A DNA stretch of 64,000 nucleotides from Astrothelium macrocarpum (taxonomy: Eukaryota > Ascomycota > Dothideomycetes > Trypetheliales > Trypetheliaceae): contig JAGEMR010000123.1 of NCBI GenBank assembly GCA_021030915.1, positions 1 to 64,000 on the forward strand, written 5' to 3'. The stretch's first letter is position 1. Every line of letters starts with the position of its first letter. The position numbers were made by a program, and so were the translations under genes. The notes below the pieces were generated by a model that was not told the origin of the DNA, made no database searches, and worked only from the letters and a program-made list of their open reading frames with translations. Below are positions 47,631 through 58,475 of this stretch, piece by piece.

Positions 47631-48397
47631 ATGGTATCTCTTAAATCAGCTTTACTTCTTGCCTGCTCCGCGGCTGGTGGCGTCTTGGGCCTTCCTTCTG
47701 CCCTGATCCCCCGCCAATCCATAACCTCAAGCACGACCGGCACAAACAATGGCTACTACTATTCTGTTTACATTGAAGACCCAAGCGGCGTGACATACAC
47801 TAATGGAGCTGCTGGTGAATATAGCCTTACGTGGACAAGCGCTGCGGTTGATGTCGTCGCTGGAAAGGGATGGCAGACAGGAAGTGATCGGTAAGACAAT
47901 ATCCTGATCAATGAAAGTCACAGTGGCCCATTTCCGCACTCAGTATACCGATTTGGTGGTCTGAAGTTTCTGAGACAGCTTTCTGATCCTACCACAGAAC
48001 CATCACCTATACCGCAGACTTCACGCCCAGCGGTGACAGTCTCCTAGCAGTCTACGGCTGGACCACAGATCCTCTGCATGAGTACTACATCATCGAGACC
48101 TATGGTAGCTACAATCCTGGCAGCCAGGGTACTTTGGTGGGATCCTTCACCAGCGACGGATCGACTTATGACATTTACACAAACACCCGCACTGATGCAC
48201 CATCAATTGAGGGCACCCAAACCTTTGTTCAATTCCTATCCATTCGCACAGACAAGCGTACTAGCGGAACTGTGACGACCGCGAACCACTTCAACGAATG
48301 GGCCAAGCTTGGCTTGACCTTGGGAACATTCAATTACCAGATTATGGCTATTGAGGGATATGAGAGCAGTGGAAGCGCTACTGTGACTGTGTCTTAA
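47631..48397 (+). CDS. Secreted GH11 endo-1,4-beta-xylanase-like protein
   Basis: Two exons (47631-47890 and 47998-48397; 107-bp intron) give 219 residues. A signal peptide of about 20 residues is followed by a short propeptide ending PRQ. The GH11 jelly-roll signature is clear: NNGYYYS, GVTYTNG, GKGWQTG, VYGWTTDPLHEYYIIE and ANHFNEWAKLGLTLG. The catalytic pair is present: nucleophile E115 in PLHEYYIIE and acid/base E206 in AIEGYESSG. Unusually, the aromatic normally found after YYYS (Trp of the -1 subsite, in YWND/FWTD) is replaced by Tyr47 in SVYIED, and the usual YWSVR strand reads FLSIR (residues 166-170). The enzyme should act on plant xylan outside the cell, but specificity may be shifted. 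No carbohydrate-binding module. Confidence 0.93.
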
Positions 48398-48818
48398 AAG
48401 GTCAACTCTAGACCATTTGATGCTCAAAGCGATGGCCACTTATATTGTTTCATGTATATACTTAGAGATGCGTATTGTCCTCGAGTCCAGTGGAAACTGA
48501 TGGGCCAAACAATGCATAAGTCACATTTGCACTTGCACTTTCTACAACTCTCCCCTAAAATAGGCGTGGCGCGACGTTCCGTATTCCTACATTATGTTTT
48601 TATTCCTCTCAGAGCTACCACATCAAAAATGAGAAAAGTCATACTTGATCAAAAATCGTTCAACTTTTTTCTATTCCTTAAAGGACTGCTACTAAGATAC
48701 CGGAGGAATCCTAAATGAGCAGGGGAACTTTTCTATCCTTCAAATGACCACGTGTTTATATATGCCGTCCTCAATGTCACGATTCGGCAGAAACTTGAGT
48801 CTCCACAATACTAAGAAT
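48398..48818. other. Convergent 3' intergenic region
   Basis: Contains the 3' ends of the xylanase-like gene and the CorA-family gene; nothing else seen. Confidence 0.6.
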
Positions 48819-51053
48819 TTATGCCAAAATTCCATCATCAGGTCTCGTACTCTTCTCCTTCTCCTTCTTCAGCAGTGTAACTAATCGACTCGGTTTCGTG
48901 TCCGGTGAGTTTGACTCCCTATTCTCCTCTGTTCCCTTGGAGTCGCTTTTCTCCTGTTCACACTCATTCTCTTCTGTAATCACCGCACTCTTTCCACCAG
49001 TGCCCCACCGCCTGAGCCTCATTGCGATACCCTGCTGTGCAGACTGACTACGCGTTACTGGCATCCCCTGATTCTCCGCATTCTCATTCCCCCCATCTCC
49101 TTCTACATTTCCCTCTTCCACACTGACCTCGCGCACCCATATCTTCCCCCTCTTCCCGAGCCCCACTGTCCATGCTAAGAAGCCACCCACTTTCCTCAAC
49201 CCCAACGCCGTCTTCTCTCTCCACCACCGCATCCCCCTTGTCGTATTAAGACTCCCTATCAGGACGAAGAACGGAATACATACCGTCGCCGTCACAACAC
49301 CAAACGTCCACAGGTGCAGCTCCGTCGGCATATTCGTCATGCCGAAAATGCTCGTCACAAACGTCAACGGCAAAAAGAAAATGCTCACCAGCGTGAGCAA
49401 CTTAATATTATGTCCCTGCTGCACCGTAATCTCCGTCTGCTCCACGCTCTTCCTGCTCTCCAGCACGCTCGTTCCCGAAAACAGGTGGTCCCGCAGCGAC
49501 TTGATCTCCGCGCGACGCTCATTATTCTCATGGATCAGCGTGCGCAGATTCCCCATCTCCACGTCAAACTGCCTCTGCAACGCCGCCATCCGCTGCCTAT
49601 AAAACGCATTCCGCGGCGACGCGGCATCGAGCAACGGCCACAGCGTCTTGTGCGTCCCCTGGAACACGGCGTCCGGGAAGGCGGCCTCGTACGCGTCGAT
49701 CATGGCCTTGATGCTATCATTGATGATGCCGAGCGTCTGAAAGGCCCAGAAGTAGCGGCGCGAGTAGGTGAAGGCGCGGTCCTCGAAGAGCAGGGCGTCG
49801 CGGATGGCCGCGTTGAACATGAAGTCGAGCGGCGGCGTGACGAGGCGCGTGATGCGCCGGTCGATGTCGTCGAAGCGGCGCTGCGCGTCGCGATACTCGC
49901 CCAGCAGCGTCACCATGAACGCCTCGGCGCCGTTGACGTAGTTGCGGCTGCTCTCGTGCACGTCCGTGCTGGACTTCCAGTCCGGGAAGCACTGCACGTT
50001 GAGCACTTGCCACGGTGCCCATGGGTCGTACGCGTACCCGTAGCTGGTGTTTTTCTTCTCGCGTCGGCCGGAGTTGCGCACTTTGCGGATGGGCTTGCCG
50101 CCGAGGGCGAGGGCGACGATGGAGCTGCAGCGGGTGATGGGGATGTGGTGTCGAGCGCGGTCTTCTTGGCGTTCTGCGAGTTGCCATTTCATGGGTTGAC
50201 ACTCGTCGCCGAGAACGGTAAAGTATTCGAAGCTGAAGACGAAAGAAGATTGTTGTCGGGGGTCGTCCGAGAAAGCGCGGTGAACATGTGCGGATGAGGA
50301 TTCGGCTTGTACTAGGTATTTGAAGAGTTCGTCGACATCGAAATGTTGACACATGGTCAGGTGAACTGCACCGAAGAGGATGGGTGAGAGCTCGCGTAAG
50401 ACAGTGATTCTACCAACAGCCACGCGCTGCTTGGATGGATTGTTGATGTCTTTGAGGGCATGCCAGATTGCAGTCGCTTTGCTAGTGACCGATTCGACGT
50501 TTGAGACATCGACTGGGAGAGGTGAGCCATCTGTGCCTATGTCAAAAACTTGATATCCGCTGAAGTGACTCCTGTCTTCCACTGGTCCCGGATCTGTTGG
50601 AAATAGCCAAGGCTGTTGTAATCGAACCGGATTGTTGACGACTGTCTCCAAGATTCTTTTGCTATAATAATCCCATCCATAATTTCGTAGATGTTCCCGC
50701 AGCTGCTCGTGATCATGGGTCTGTGGTTCTAACGACTCTTGAACAAAATAGCTCTCATCGTGTTCCTGATCAGATTCTTCACCTGTCCCTCTTGAGGCAG
50801 AAGATGTCTGTATTGTGAATTGTGCGACAGATTGTTTGCGAGTGTTCGCTGTGGTTCCTGAAACCATGCGGGAGATGGGTGGGCTGCGCGATTCGGGGGA
50901 TTCCACATAATCTGGAGAGGCTGGAATTCCGGGTGCTACAGCAGCAAGGTTCTTGGCAAGAAGTTCATGGACTTTTGTAAAAGTATCGACATAAGCGTCT
51001 CGTTGAGCGTCCAATTGTCTGAGGAGATCCTCTGCTTTTGCACCACTGTCCAT
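48819..51053 (-). CDS. CorA-family magnesium transporter-like membrane protein
   Basis: Single exon of 744 residues from the ATG at 51051-51053. A long cytosolic N-terminal part includes the segment YGWDYYSKRILE and, later, coiled-coil helices (RQRMAALQRQFDVEMGNLRT). Two closely spaced membrane helices lie near the C-terminus (LLTLVSIFFLPLTFVTSIF, then a second ending VCIPFFVLIGSL). Between them, where CorA has the selectivity motif GMN, this protein reads GMTNMP, the variant common in filamentous fungi. A 140-residue charged C-terminal tail follows. CorA proteins form pentameric channels for Mg2+ or other divalent ions; the altered loop leaves ion preference open. It lies downstream of ATP3 on the same strand. 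Confidence 0.85.
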   Translation of the reverse strand: MDSGAKAEDLLRQLDAQRDAYVDTFTKVHELLAKNLAAVAPGIPASPDYVESPESRSPPISRMVSGTTANTRKQSVAQFTIQTSSASRGTGEESDQEHDESYFVQESLEPQTHDHEQLREHLRNYGWDYYSKRILETVVNNPVRLQQPWLFPTDPGPVEDRSHFSGYQVFDIGTDGSPLPVDVSNVESVTSKATAIWHALKDINNPSKQRVAVGRITVLRELSPILFGAVHLTMCQHFDVDELFKYLVQAESSSAHVHRAFSDDPRQQSSFVFSFEYFTVLGDECQPMKWQLAERQEDRARHHIPITRCSSIVALALGGKPIRKVRNSGRREKKNTSYGYAYDPWAPWQVLNVQCFPDWKSSTDVHESSRNYVNGAEAFMVTLLGEYRDAQRRFDDIDRRITRLVTPPLDFMFNAAIRDALLFEDRAFTYSRRYFWAFQTLGIINDSIKAMIDAYEAAFPDAVFQGTHKTLWPLLDAASPRNAFYRQRMAALQRQFDVEMGNLRTLIHENNERRAEIKSLRDHLFSGTSVLESRKSVEQTEITVQQGHNIKLLTLVSIFFLPLTFVTSIFGMTNMPTELHLWTFGVVTATVCIPFFVLIGSLNTTRGMRWWREKTALGLRKVGGFLAWTVGLGKRGKIWVREVSVEEGNVEGDGGNENAENQGMPVTRSQSAQQGIAMRLRRWGTGGKSAVITEENECEQEKSDSKGTEENRESNSPDTKPSRLVTLLKKEKEKSTRPDDGILA

Positions 51054-51730
51054 CGCAGCAGTGTTGTTGAAGAAGACTCCATTGAGTCAAATGAAACATA
51101 CTTAACGAAGAGACCCACCTTGAGGAGATTCACGTTACATTTCCATCAGGCTGAAAGTCATGACAACAGCCTCACTCCACAATTGTGGGGTCATCCGATA
51201 CAGCGGCTGGTAGACCTTCGTCGCTCGTCTGAAAAGCCCATTGCAATTCGTCTTCCCCTGATTGCCTGTGAGTCGCAATATTGTTCGCTACATCGGTCGA
51301 TGAATGACAATGTAGTGGTATTCGTTGGTTTGATGTATAGATTCTTCCATTTCTTGAGCTGAAACGTGCCCCGACCCCATATCACGATTGAATCGCTACC
51401 AGCACGGTAAACTTTTAATTATCACTGCAAGCCCAATTCCTCAATTGATGAAAGAGCAGCAGTACTTGTATAATGCATTGGCCGTGCTACGGTACTATAT
51501 CAACGCGTAGCCCGCATAAGTGTCTGAAGTCTATGAACAGCTTCTGTATGATTAGCACAAGCCCCGAATGAAGATTACAAATCTCCTGTCTTGTATTAAA
51601 CACGGCTCACGTGCATGTGGTTACGCATAGATCTGAGACAAGGAAAATGCGATTGGTAGCATTTTATCTACAAACTACTTAGCCCCACCTTGCCACCATG
51701 GAAATCTAAATTGTACAAAACATGGAACAA
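51054..51730. other. Region between the ATP3 end and the CorA-like gene start
   Basis: Carries the 3' UTR of ATP3 and the promoter of the CorA-like gene on the same strand. No other gene seen. Confidence 0.6.
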
Positions 51731-52839
51731 CTACTCTTCGGAGGCGGCGGCACCAGTAATGATTTCCACCAATTCACCAGTAATGACGGCTTGTCGAGTA
51801 CGATTGAAGAGAATCTGGAATTTGTTGATCATCTCTCCGGCATTCTTCGAGGCATTCTAATTTCCATTAGCGCTGAATGAATTCTCATAGAGAATGAGCT
51901 AATCAAGAACTTACGTCCATGGCATTTCGTCGAGCAGAGATTTCACAAGCATGACCTTCCACAAGCGCCCAGAAGATAGTGTTGGCCAGTGCATACTCGG
52001 TCAAATTCTTGAGAACCTCGTCGTCGATTTCAAAAGCAGCGAAGTTGGCTGGGAAGACGAATTAGTAATGCTGACAGATGAAACAGAAAATTTCGCTACA
52101 CGTACGCGACTGAGCGATCGCTTCCTCGGAGAAAGCATCAATGGTGGAGGCCTCGTAGCTCGTTGCATTGATGAATTTGTTGTACATGACCTTGACAGAC
52201 GAATAGTCAGTCGGAAGGAGCGAGATCTGGTCTGCAATGGCTTGAGCATCGGCAAAGGTCGGAATGTCCTTGCCCACACCGGCAAAACTCAAGACGATAT
52301 TTTTGCTGTTGCTCCTCGATAGCTGTCCCTTGCATTTTTCACCCAAGATGACGACATCAGTGTTTGGCTGATCGACCAGCAATCTTCGAACAGTCCGCGT
52401 GAGACCGGAGTGAATACCACCGCAAAGACCTTTGTCGGAGCTACAGATGATCAGCAATTGTTTCTTGTCTTCGCCTTCGGTCGGCTTCGTTTCGGCTTCG
52501 TCAAAGACGGTATTGGAGGTTTGGCCGTAGGAGCGCGATTCACTCATAGCACGTTGGGCACGGGTGAGTTTGGTGGAGGCGACGATTTTCATGGTTTTCG
52601 TAATCTTCTCAATGTTGCGAATGGATTTGAGACGGCCTTCGATTTCTCGAAGAGTGGCATAGTTTGCGGCATTGGCGATAGGGAGAGTGACAGGGCTAAT
52701 GAGAGATTCATCATTAGTATGCGAGATCGATTGGTTTCTCATGCATAACCATAGCTTTCTGAGTTCATCGAGAAGCATACCGGGCGGATGAGGCGGCACA
52801 GGCTCTAAAGGCCGGCCTAGCAGCTCGGGACAGCATCAT
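51731..52839 (-). CDS. ATP3: Mitochondrial F1F0 ATP synthase gamma subunit
   Basis: Four exons on the - strand: 52781-52839, 52106-52695, 51915-52048 and 51731-51856, with introns of 85, 57 and 58 bp. They join in phase to 302 residues. The start (MMLSRAARPAFRACAASSAR) is an arginine-rich mitochondrial presequence. The body has all gamma-subunit marks: YATLREIEGRLKSIRNIEKI, then TKTMKIVASTKL; SSDKGLCGGIHSG; and the C-terminal ISARRNAMDNASKNAGEM and NRTRQAVITGELVEIITGA. Gamma is the rotating shaft that couples proton flow in F0 to ATP synthesis in the F1 head on the inner membrane. It is head to head with TOP1. Confidence 0.96.
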
Positions 52840-53368
52840 GATGGTCACCAGAGGAGGAAGAAGGCGAAGAGTGGAGTGACCGGTGCCCCGATGATAGCAA
52901 TTGAGACACCAGCAAGCTTTGGATGAGAGCAGACCTGCTCTCGTCGGGCGGATACGAGGTGTCGTTGTTTGGCGGAAGCTCAGTCGGCGCTAGTATCGTT
53001 TGTAGTGTAGCGTGTCACGAGACCAGCAGCCAATCAGGGGCGGAGAGTGGGTTGAGTGCGGTGTGTGCATCGCTCTCTTATTCAGAAGCAATTGTGTCTC
53101 GCCCACCCCCCGATTCTCATTCTCCATTGTCCACTTGGCTGCTTGCTATTGACCCTCTTTCTCCACCTCCAGCCACGCCCATCTACGCTCCTTGCAACCA
53201 CATTTTGCTTTCACCTTCGCAAACACGCGCTTCCTCCCTCGATATCTCCGTTTATGCCGAATCCAACCGAATGCTAACCTTTCTTTTGCTGCCTCAAATC
53301 GTGTGCACACGCCAAGTTACTCGGTGAATGTGTCTCGCTTCGTCGAGTCTCACTTCAAAATCATCAAC
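52840..53368. promoter_or_regulatory. Divergent promoter region of ATP3 and TOP1
   Basis: 529 bases separate the two start codons. Both genes are housekeeping, and no TATA box is evident near either start. A CT-rich stretch (about 53100-53230) precedes TOP1, as is common before fungal transcription starts. Confidence 0.55.
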
Positions 53369-56300
53369 ATGTCTTCATCAGACGACGATACGCCCTTAGT
53401 AAAGGGCAGGCAGGTCAATGGTGGTAAGGTTTCCCTTAGTTTGGTTGACATTTACTAGCGCCTCTGTCCGTTCTAGCCCGCTTTCACGCGTCTTGAGCTA
53501 GCCACTCTTCGAGAATCTCACTTCCGCCCTGAATTTTCCTTTCCCTCCAACTGCTTTTCCCACTTCACCTCACTTCAGCTGTTGCTGTGTGCCTCACCAT
53601 TCATACTAACATCTCTCTCTCAGTCTCCTCCAAGTCACCAGACGTCATTCCCAAGAGCCTCGACAGGGAAATGGATAAGATCGGACCCAAATCAAATGGT
53701 CATGTTGAGCCTGGCATATCTGTGGCCAACGGGCCTGTGGAAGAAATGGATGTGGATGTGGATGCGCCAGAGACCAATGGTGTCAACGGATCTGCAACAA
53801 GCAAGCGCAAGTCAAGGAGCAGCATCGTCTCCAAGAGCTACAAAGAAGCCTCAGATTCCGAGGACGATGAAAAGCCTTTGGTGTGTCAATCCCCACCTCA
53901 CGACAATTCATACCTCTTCGTTCGCTAACTCTTCAATAGAGTAAGCGAAGGAAGACCGCGCCTCAGGACGTAGACTCAGATGACGAACCTCTCGTCAAGA
54001 AGGCCATAGCCAAACCTCCTAAAGCAACTGCTGCTCAAATTGGCGAGGAAGAGGATTCAGACGTTCCTCTCGGGAAAAAGCTTGTCCAAGAGAAGGCTAA
54101 GATCGAGAAGGCCGCAGAGACAGAGGCCAAGGCAATTCGATCTGATGCTAATAAGAGGAAGAGGGCTAAATCAGCTGCAGATGAAAGCGATGATGATGAG
54201 AAGCCTCTTGCAAAGAAGAAGTCTACATCAGCCAAATCTACGCCTGCCAAACCTACGCCTCCAAGGTCCAAAGCAAAGAAGGACAGCGTCAAGAAAGAAG
54301 AGTCAGATGACGACGTGCCCCTGAGGAAGAAAATCAAGGCACCAGCTGTCCCATCTGAAAAGAAGGGAAAAGGAAAGAAAGCCGTCAAGGAGGAAGAGCC
54401 AGAGCAAGTTGAGGCTGACGATGAGGAAGATGAAGAGGGTAACTGGTGGAATGATCCTATGTCAAATGACAACACCATCAAATGGAACACTCTCGAGCAT
54501 AATGGAGTTGTCTTTCCACCACCGTACGAACCCCTACCCAAACGCATAAAAATGAAGTATGACGGTGTGCCTGTTTCGCTGGAGCCCGAGGCCGAGGAAG
54601 TTGCTACTTTCTTTGGCAGCATGCTTAACTCAACTCACAACGTTGAAAACCCAACATTTCAGAAGAACTTTTTTGCCGATTTTCAAGAGGTGCTTAAGCA
54701 GAATGGCAAGGGCGGTAGGGATAGGGACGGGAATCTCGTCAAGATTGAGAAGTTTGAAAAATGCGATTTTAAGCCCATCTTCGAGTGGTTTGATGCCGAG
54801 CGTGAGAAGAAGAAGTCCCTATCAGCGGCAGAGAAGAAGGCAATCAAAGCCGAAAAGGACGAAAAAGAGGCCCCTTATACATACTGTCTATGGAATGGGA
54901 AGAAACAAAAAGTTGGCAACTTCAGAGTTGAACCCCCAAGTCTTTTCCGTGGTCGTGGAGAACATCCAAAGACTGGCAAAGTCAAGAAGCGAGTTCTACC
55001 CGAGCAAATCACTATCAATATTGGGGAGGAAGCAACTGTACCAGCTCCTCCAGAAGGTCACCAATGGAAGGAAGTTAGGCATGACAAGACAGGCACTTGG
55101 CTTGCTATGTGGCAGGAAAATATCAATGGAGCCTACAAGTACGTCATGCTGGCTGCTAATTCCGACGTAAAAGGTCAGGCCGATCACAAGAAGTTTGAAA
55201 AGGCTCGCGAACTCAAGAAGCATATCGATCGTATTCGAAAAGACTACACTCGTGATTTGAAGTCTGAGGTTATGGCCGATCGTCAGCGCGCTACCGCAGT
55301 GTACCTTATAGACCAGTTCGCCCTTCGTGCTGGAAATGAGAAGAGCGAAGATGAAGCAGACACTGTCGGTTGTTGCTCCCTCAAATACGAGCATGTCACA
55401 TTGGCTCCACCGAACAAAGTCATTTTCGACTTTTTGGGTAAAGACAGTATCCGCTTTTACGACGAAGTGACAGTTGATCCACAAGTCTTCAAAAACCTCA
55501 AGATTTTCAAAAAATCCCCCAAGCAGGAAGGTGACGAGATCTTCGATCGACTCACTACATCTTCTTTAAACAAGCATCTTGGAAGTTACATGCAAGGTCT
55601 TACTGCCAAAGTTTTCCGTACTTACAATGCGTCCTGGACAATGGCGAGACTGCTGAAGGAGATGACAGAGAATGGTCGTACGGTTCCAGAGAAGGTCAAG
55701 GACTATAACGATGCCAACCGAAAGGTTGCAATCCTTTGTAACCACAAGCGCACTGTAACTGCTTCACACGCAGGACAGATGGAGAAAATGCAAGATAGGG
55801 TAAGACCGTGTCTCACACAATACACGCACTTCCCTTCAAGGTTCTAACATTTTCGGTTCAGATCAATGGACTCCGCTTTCAACAGTGGCGCATCAAACAG
55901 ATGATGCTCGATGTCGACCCCAAAGAAAAGAAGAAACGTGGCGCCGAGTTCTTCGAGCTTCCTGAGGACCTCGCTGTCGACGATTGGGTTAAAAACCACT
56001 ACGCCGCTCTCGTAGAAGAGCAGCGGCAGAAGATCACAAAGAAATTCGAAAAGGACAACGAGAAGCATAAAGCTAATGGGGAAAAGGAAATGAAGAAGAA
56101 AGAACTGGATGAACGTCTCGAGGTGGCGGATGAGATGGATAAGAAATTCAAGAAAGAGCTCAAGACTAGGAAGGTGGAGGCTGAAGGCAAAGGACCCTCA
56201 GTTGAGAAGTTTGATGCTCAACTCGAGAAATTGGATGAACGCATTCGGAATATGAGTACGCAGGCGGAGGACAAGGAGTCGAATAAGGAGGTCGCATTAG

Positions 56301-56513
56301 GCACCTCGAAGATTGTAAGCCCTCTTTCACAGTCTTGCATTTCCTTCTGTCTCAGTGCTCATCAATGCCATTTGACAGAACTACATCGATCCCCGTCTCA
56401 CAGTCGTCTTCTCCAAGAAGTTTAGCGTCCCCATCGAACGCTTCTTTTCCAAGACGCTGCGCGACAAGTTCAAATGGGCCATCGAAAGCGTAGATGAAGA
56501 TTGGGATTTTTGA
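53369..56513 (+). CDS. TOP1: DNA topoisomerase I (type IB)
   Basis: Five exons: 53369-53423, 53624-53880, 53940-55799, 55862-56314 and 56379-56513, giving 919 residues. The first 265 residues are a charged, disordered nuclear-localisation region with KRKRAK and KKKSTSAK clusters. The core begins near residue 270 (WWNDP, then IKWNTLEHNGVVFPPPYEPL). It includes the active-site segments ALRAGNEK (Arg near 564) and LCNHKRTV, then a coiled linker. The last exon opens with the nucleophile Tyr877 in SKINYIDPRL. The enzyme nicks one strand through a 3'-phosphotyrosine to relax supercoils during transcription and replication. The N-terminal region carries six copies of an acidic-PL-basic motif. All catalytic parts are intact. 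The first intron (200 bp) lies after only 18 codons. Confidence 0.96.
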
Positions 56514-58475
56514 TCTGACCATAGAGAAAGTTGGAGGCTAGCTAGACGTTTTGGTAGCAGCAAACATCTCACAAGAAGAGGCCCAGCCGTAAGGGCGATG
56601 GACAGCAGTGCTGCTGAATGATCTTGCTTCGAGCGCGTGCGTGATGCACAGGAGCTCAGACGTGGCTTTTGCTTACCTTTAGCTTGCTAATCAATTACAA
56701 GATATTGTTCATATTGAATCAAGATGCTCGGGCGACACCGCGTCGCCGAGCTACAATGATGTTGATGGTGGTGATTGCTGCTAGTTTGATACAAGGAGTG
56801 ATTACGATTACCCATGTCATCAATATCCATCAAGTCTGTGTGTACCTGCCCGGCCGAGTTTAATCGGGGAGTACCCTCGATACGATTAGCTGCTTCTATT
56901 AACGGGACATGAATCACGATAACTCTTTCGACATGAAAGTGCTTCGGCTAGGAGCTGAGAAGGAAGAGAGGAGGGGGTTGTACGAGGTCGACATCGACCT
57001 CGTACAGTTCTCCTCCTCTTGGAAGCTGAAGGTTAGGGAAAATGGAGAGCGTTGATTCTCCGATTGAACTCTGAAGTAACTTGCAGCATTGGTAGTTTTG
57101 TTAACAAATTGAGTAAGAAAGTGCCAAGTTGACAAGTAACGAAGCAGTGGGGAAAGTTCAAGGGTAAATAGAGGCGACGAACATTTCATAAGGACGATCA
57201 GGATGACTCGAGCCAGATCTGATGGTGTGGAGCGAACACCCGGGCTCATAACTTGTTGAAGTTGAGAAGGAAAGTCATGAAGAGAAATAAATTTAAATCT
57301 AAGACAAGTAAAATTGCGGCGCACCTCTGATTCGTCCCACTTACCGATCCCCAACAACTGATTCCTTGGATTATTCACATTTGGAGAAAAAAAAAGAGAT
57401 AGCAATGAGTCTTACTATGCTTTTATCTCAAACGTAAGATGGGCGTGAATGCTGACAGTATACGACTCTTGGAACAGAGCGCCACAATTACTAGCGCGAC
57501 GCGTGGCTTCTGTAGTACCTCAACTTATCGTGGGTTAGGACAATGATAACTTTGCGACTATGCAAATCGCAACTCATCAGACAACGCTAAGGGATAGTGA
57601 TCCTCACAACATACCGCTGCGACTCCGAAGTGTAATGTAACCTCTGCCAATTTTCTCCCCAGACACATAGCTAATGGGGCCGATGCTAGAATCATAACAA
57701 CTCCCAACGTCCAGCATCCATGATGTTCACACCCGCAGGCATGAAAGCTCCACTCGGGAACGACGAACGAATGGCAGCGGCAGCATATCAACAGATTTCC
57801 TATACATTTTCAGCCACTTGACACCATAGACGACCGGGGCGATTGGGCCTTCTTGGCTTCCTTCAAAGAACACTTGACCTAGAAATCCCGAGATCGTGCC
57901 CTCTAATGCATGAATACTTGATGAGATAGTGCAATCCATAGCGCAGACTCCGACACATCGAGACCGATGTAGCCGCAACCCCGCCCACATGTTCAGCGGC
58001 ACGGCACGGCTATAATCCCAATAGATATCTCTTCGTTCTTGTTTCTGACTAGCTCTCACTGATCCAATGAACATTGATGAAGGCCGGCAAAAGATTATTG
58101 TGCACGACAGTCTAGAGCCGCATGGTCAATATGGCTTCTGCAGTCAGCGTCTCTGCATCTGCGCCATGGTGTAAGAGAAAAAGAGAACGAGTCAGGCCTC
58201 TTTGGTAGAAGTTAAAGATGGCGTTGAAGTTGATGATCCGAACTTATGAGAAATATGTCGTAAGAGTCAAGTCTAGTTGCGGCACCAGCACAAGTGCTTC
58301 TATTCACTTGGCATTCACTTGGTATGTACTCGATACCAATACGGTAACCACAACTACAGTTCCTAGGATCTTTAGAGGGAGCTTCTGACTCGATAAGTGG
58401 GCTTGAAGCTCTGTTCGATGGCCAAGAACCTACCTCGAGGCTGCAACTAAACTGCACGATTGAACTGGATTCCTA
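56514..58475. other. Intergenic region with a strong palindrome
   Basis: Besides the hairpin at 56979-57006 I find only weak frames. On the - strand, 57558-58074, an ATG-started 115-codon frame could splice onward, but no family is recognised. The last 400 bases are the promoter of the NRPS-like gene. Confidence 0.45.
56979..57006. repeat. 28-bp near-perfect palindrome
   Basis: Arms TGTACGAGGTCGA and TCGACCTCGTACA are exact reverse complements around a 2-base centre (CA). Weaker complementarity (a GAGAGGAGG-like stretch before, CTCCTCCTC after) lengthens the potential stem. It lies about 470 bases past the TOP1 stop. Confidence 0.85.

Noticed and set aside
49314..50297. 327-codon frame on the + strand
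   Set aside because: It lies wholly antisense to the CorA-like gene in GC-rich codon context and has low-complexity Arg/His composition; it is a shadow frame.
56914..57405. 163-codon frame on the - strand
   Set aside because: It has no ATG at the start, and it crosses the palindrome at 56979-57006; composition is not protein-like.
57558..58074. Possible spliced gene on the - strand upstream of the A-T-TE gene
   Set aside because: One 115-codon ATG frame and an intron-like path exist, but the splice choice is arbitrary and no family is recognisable.
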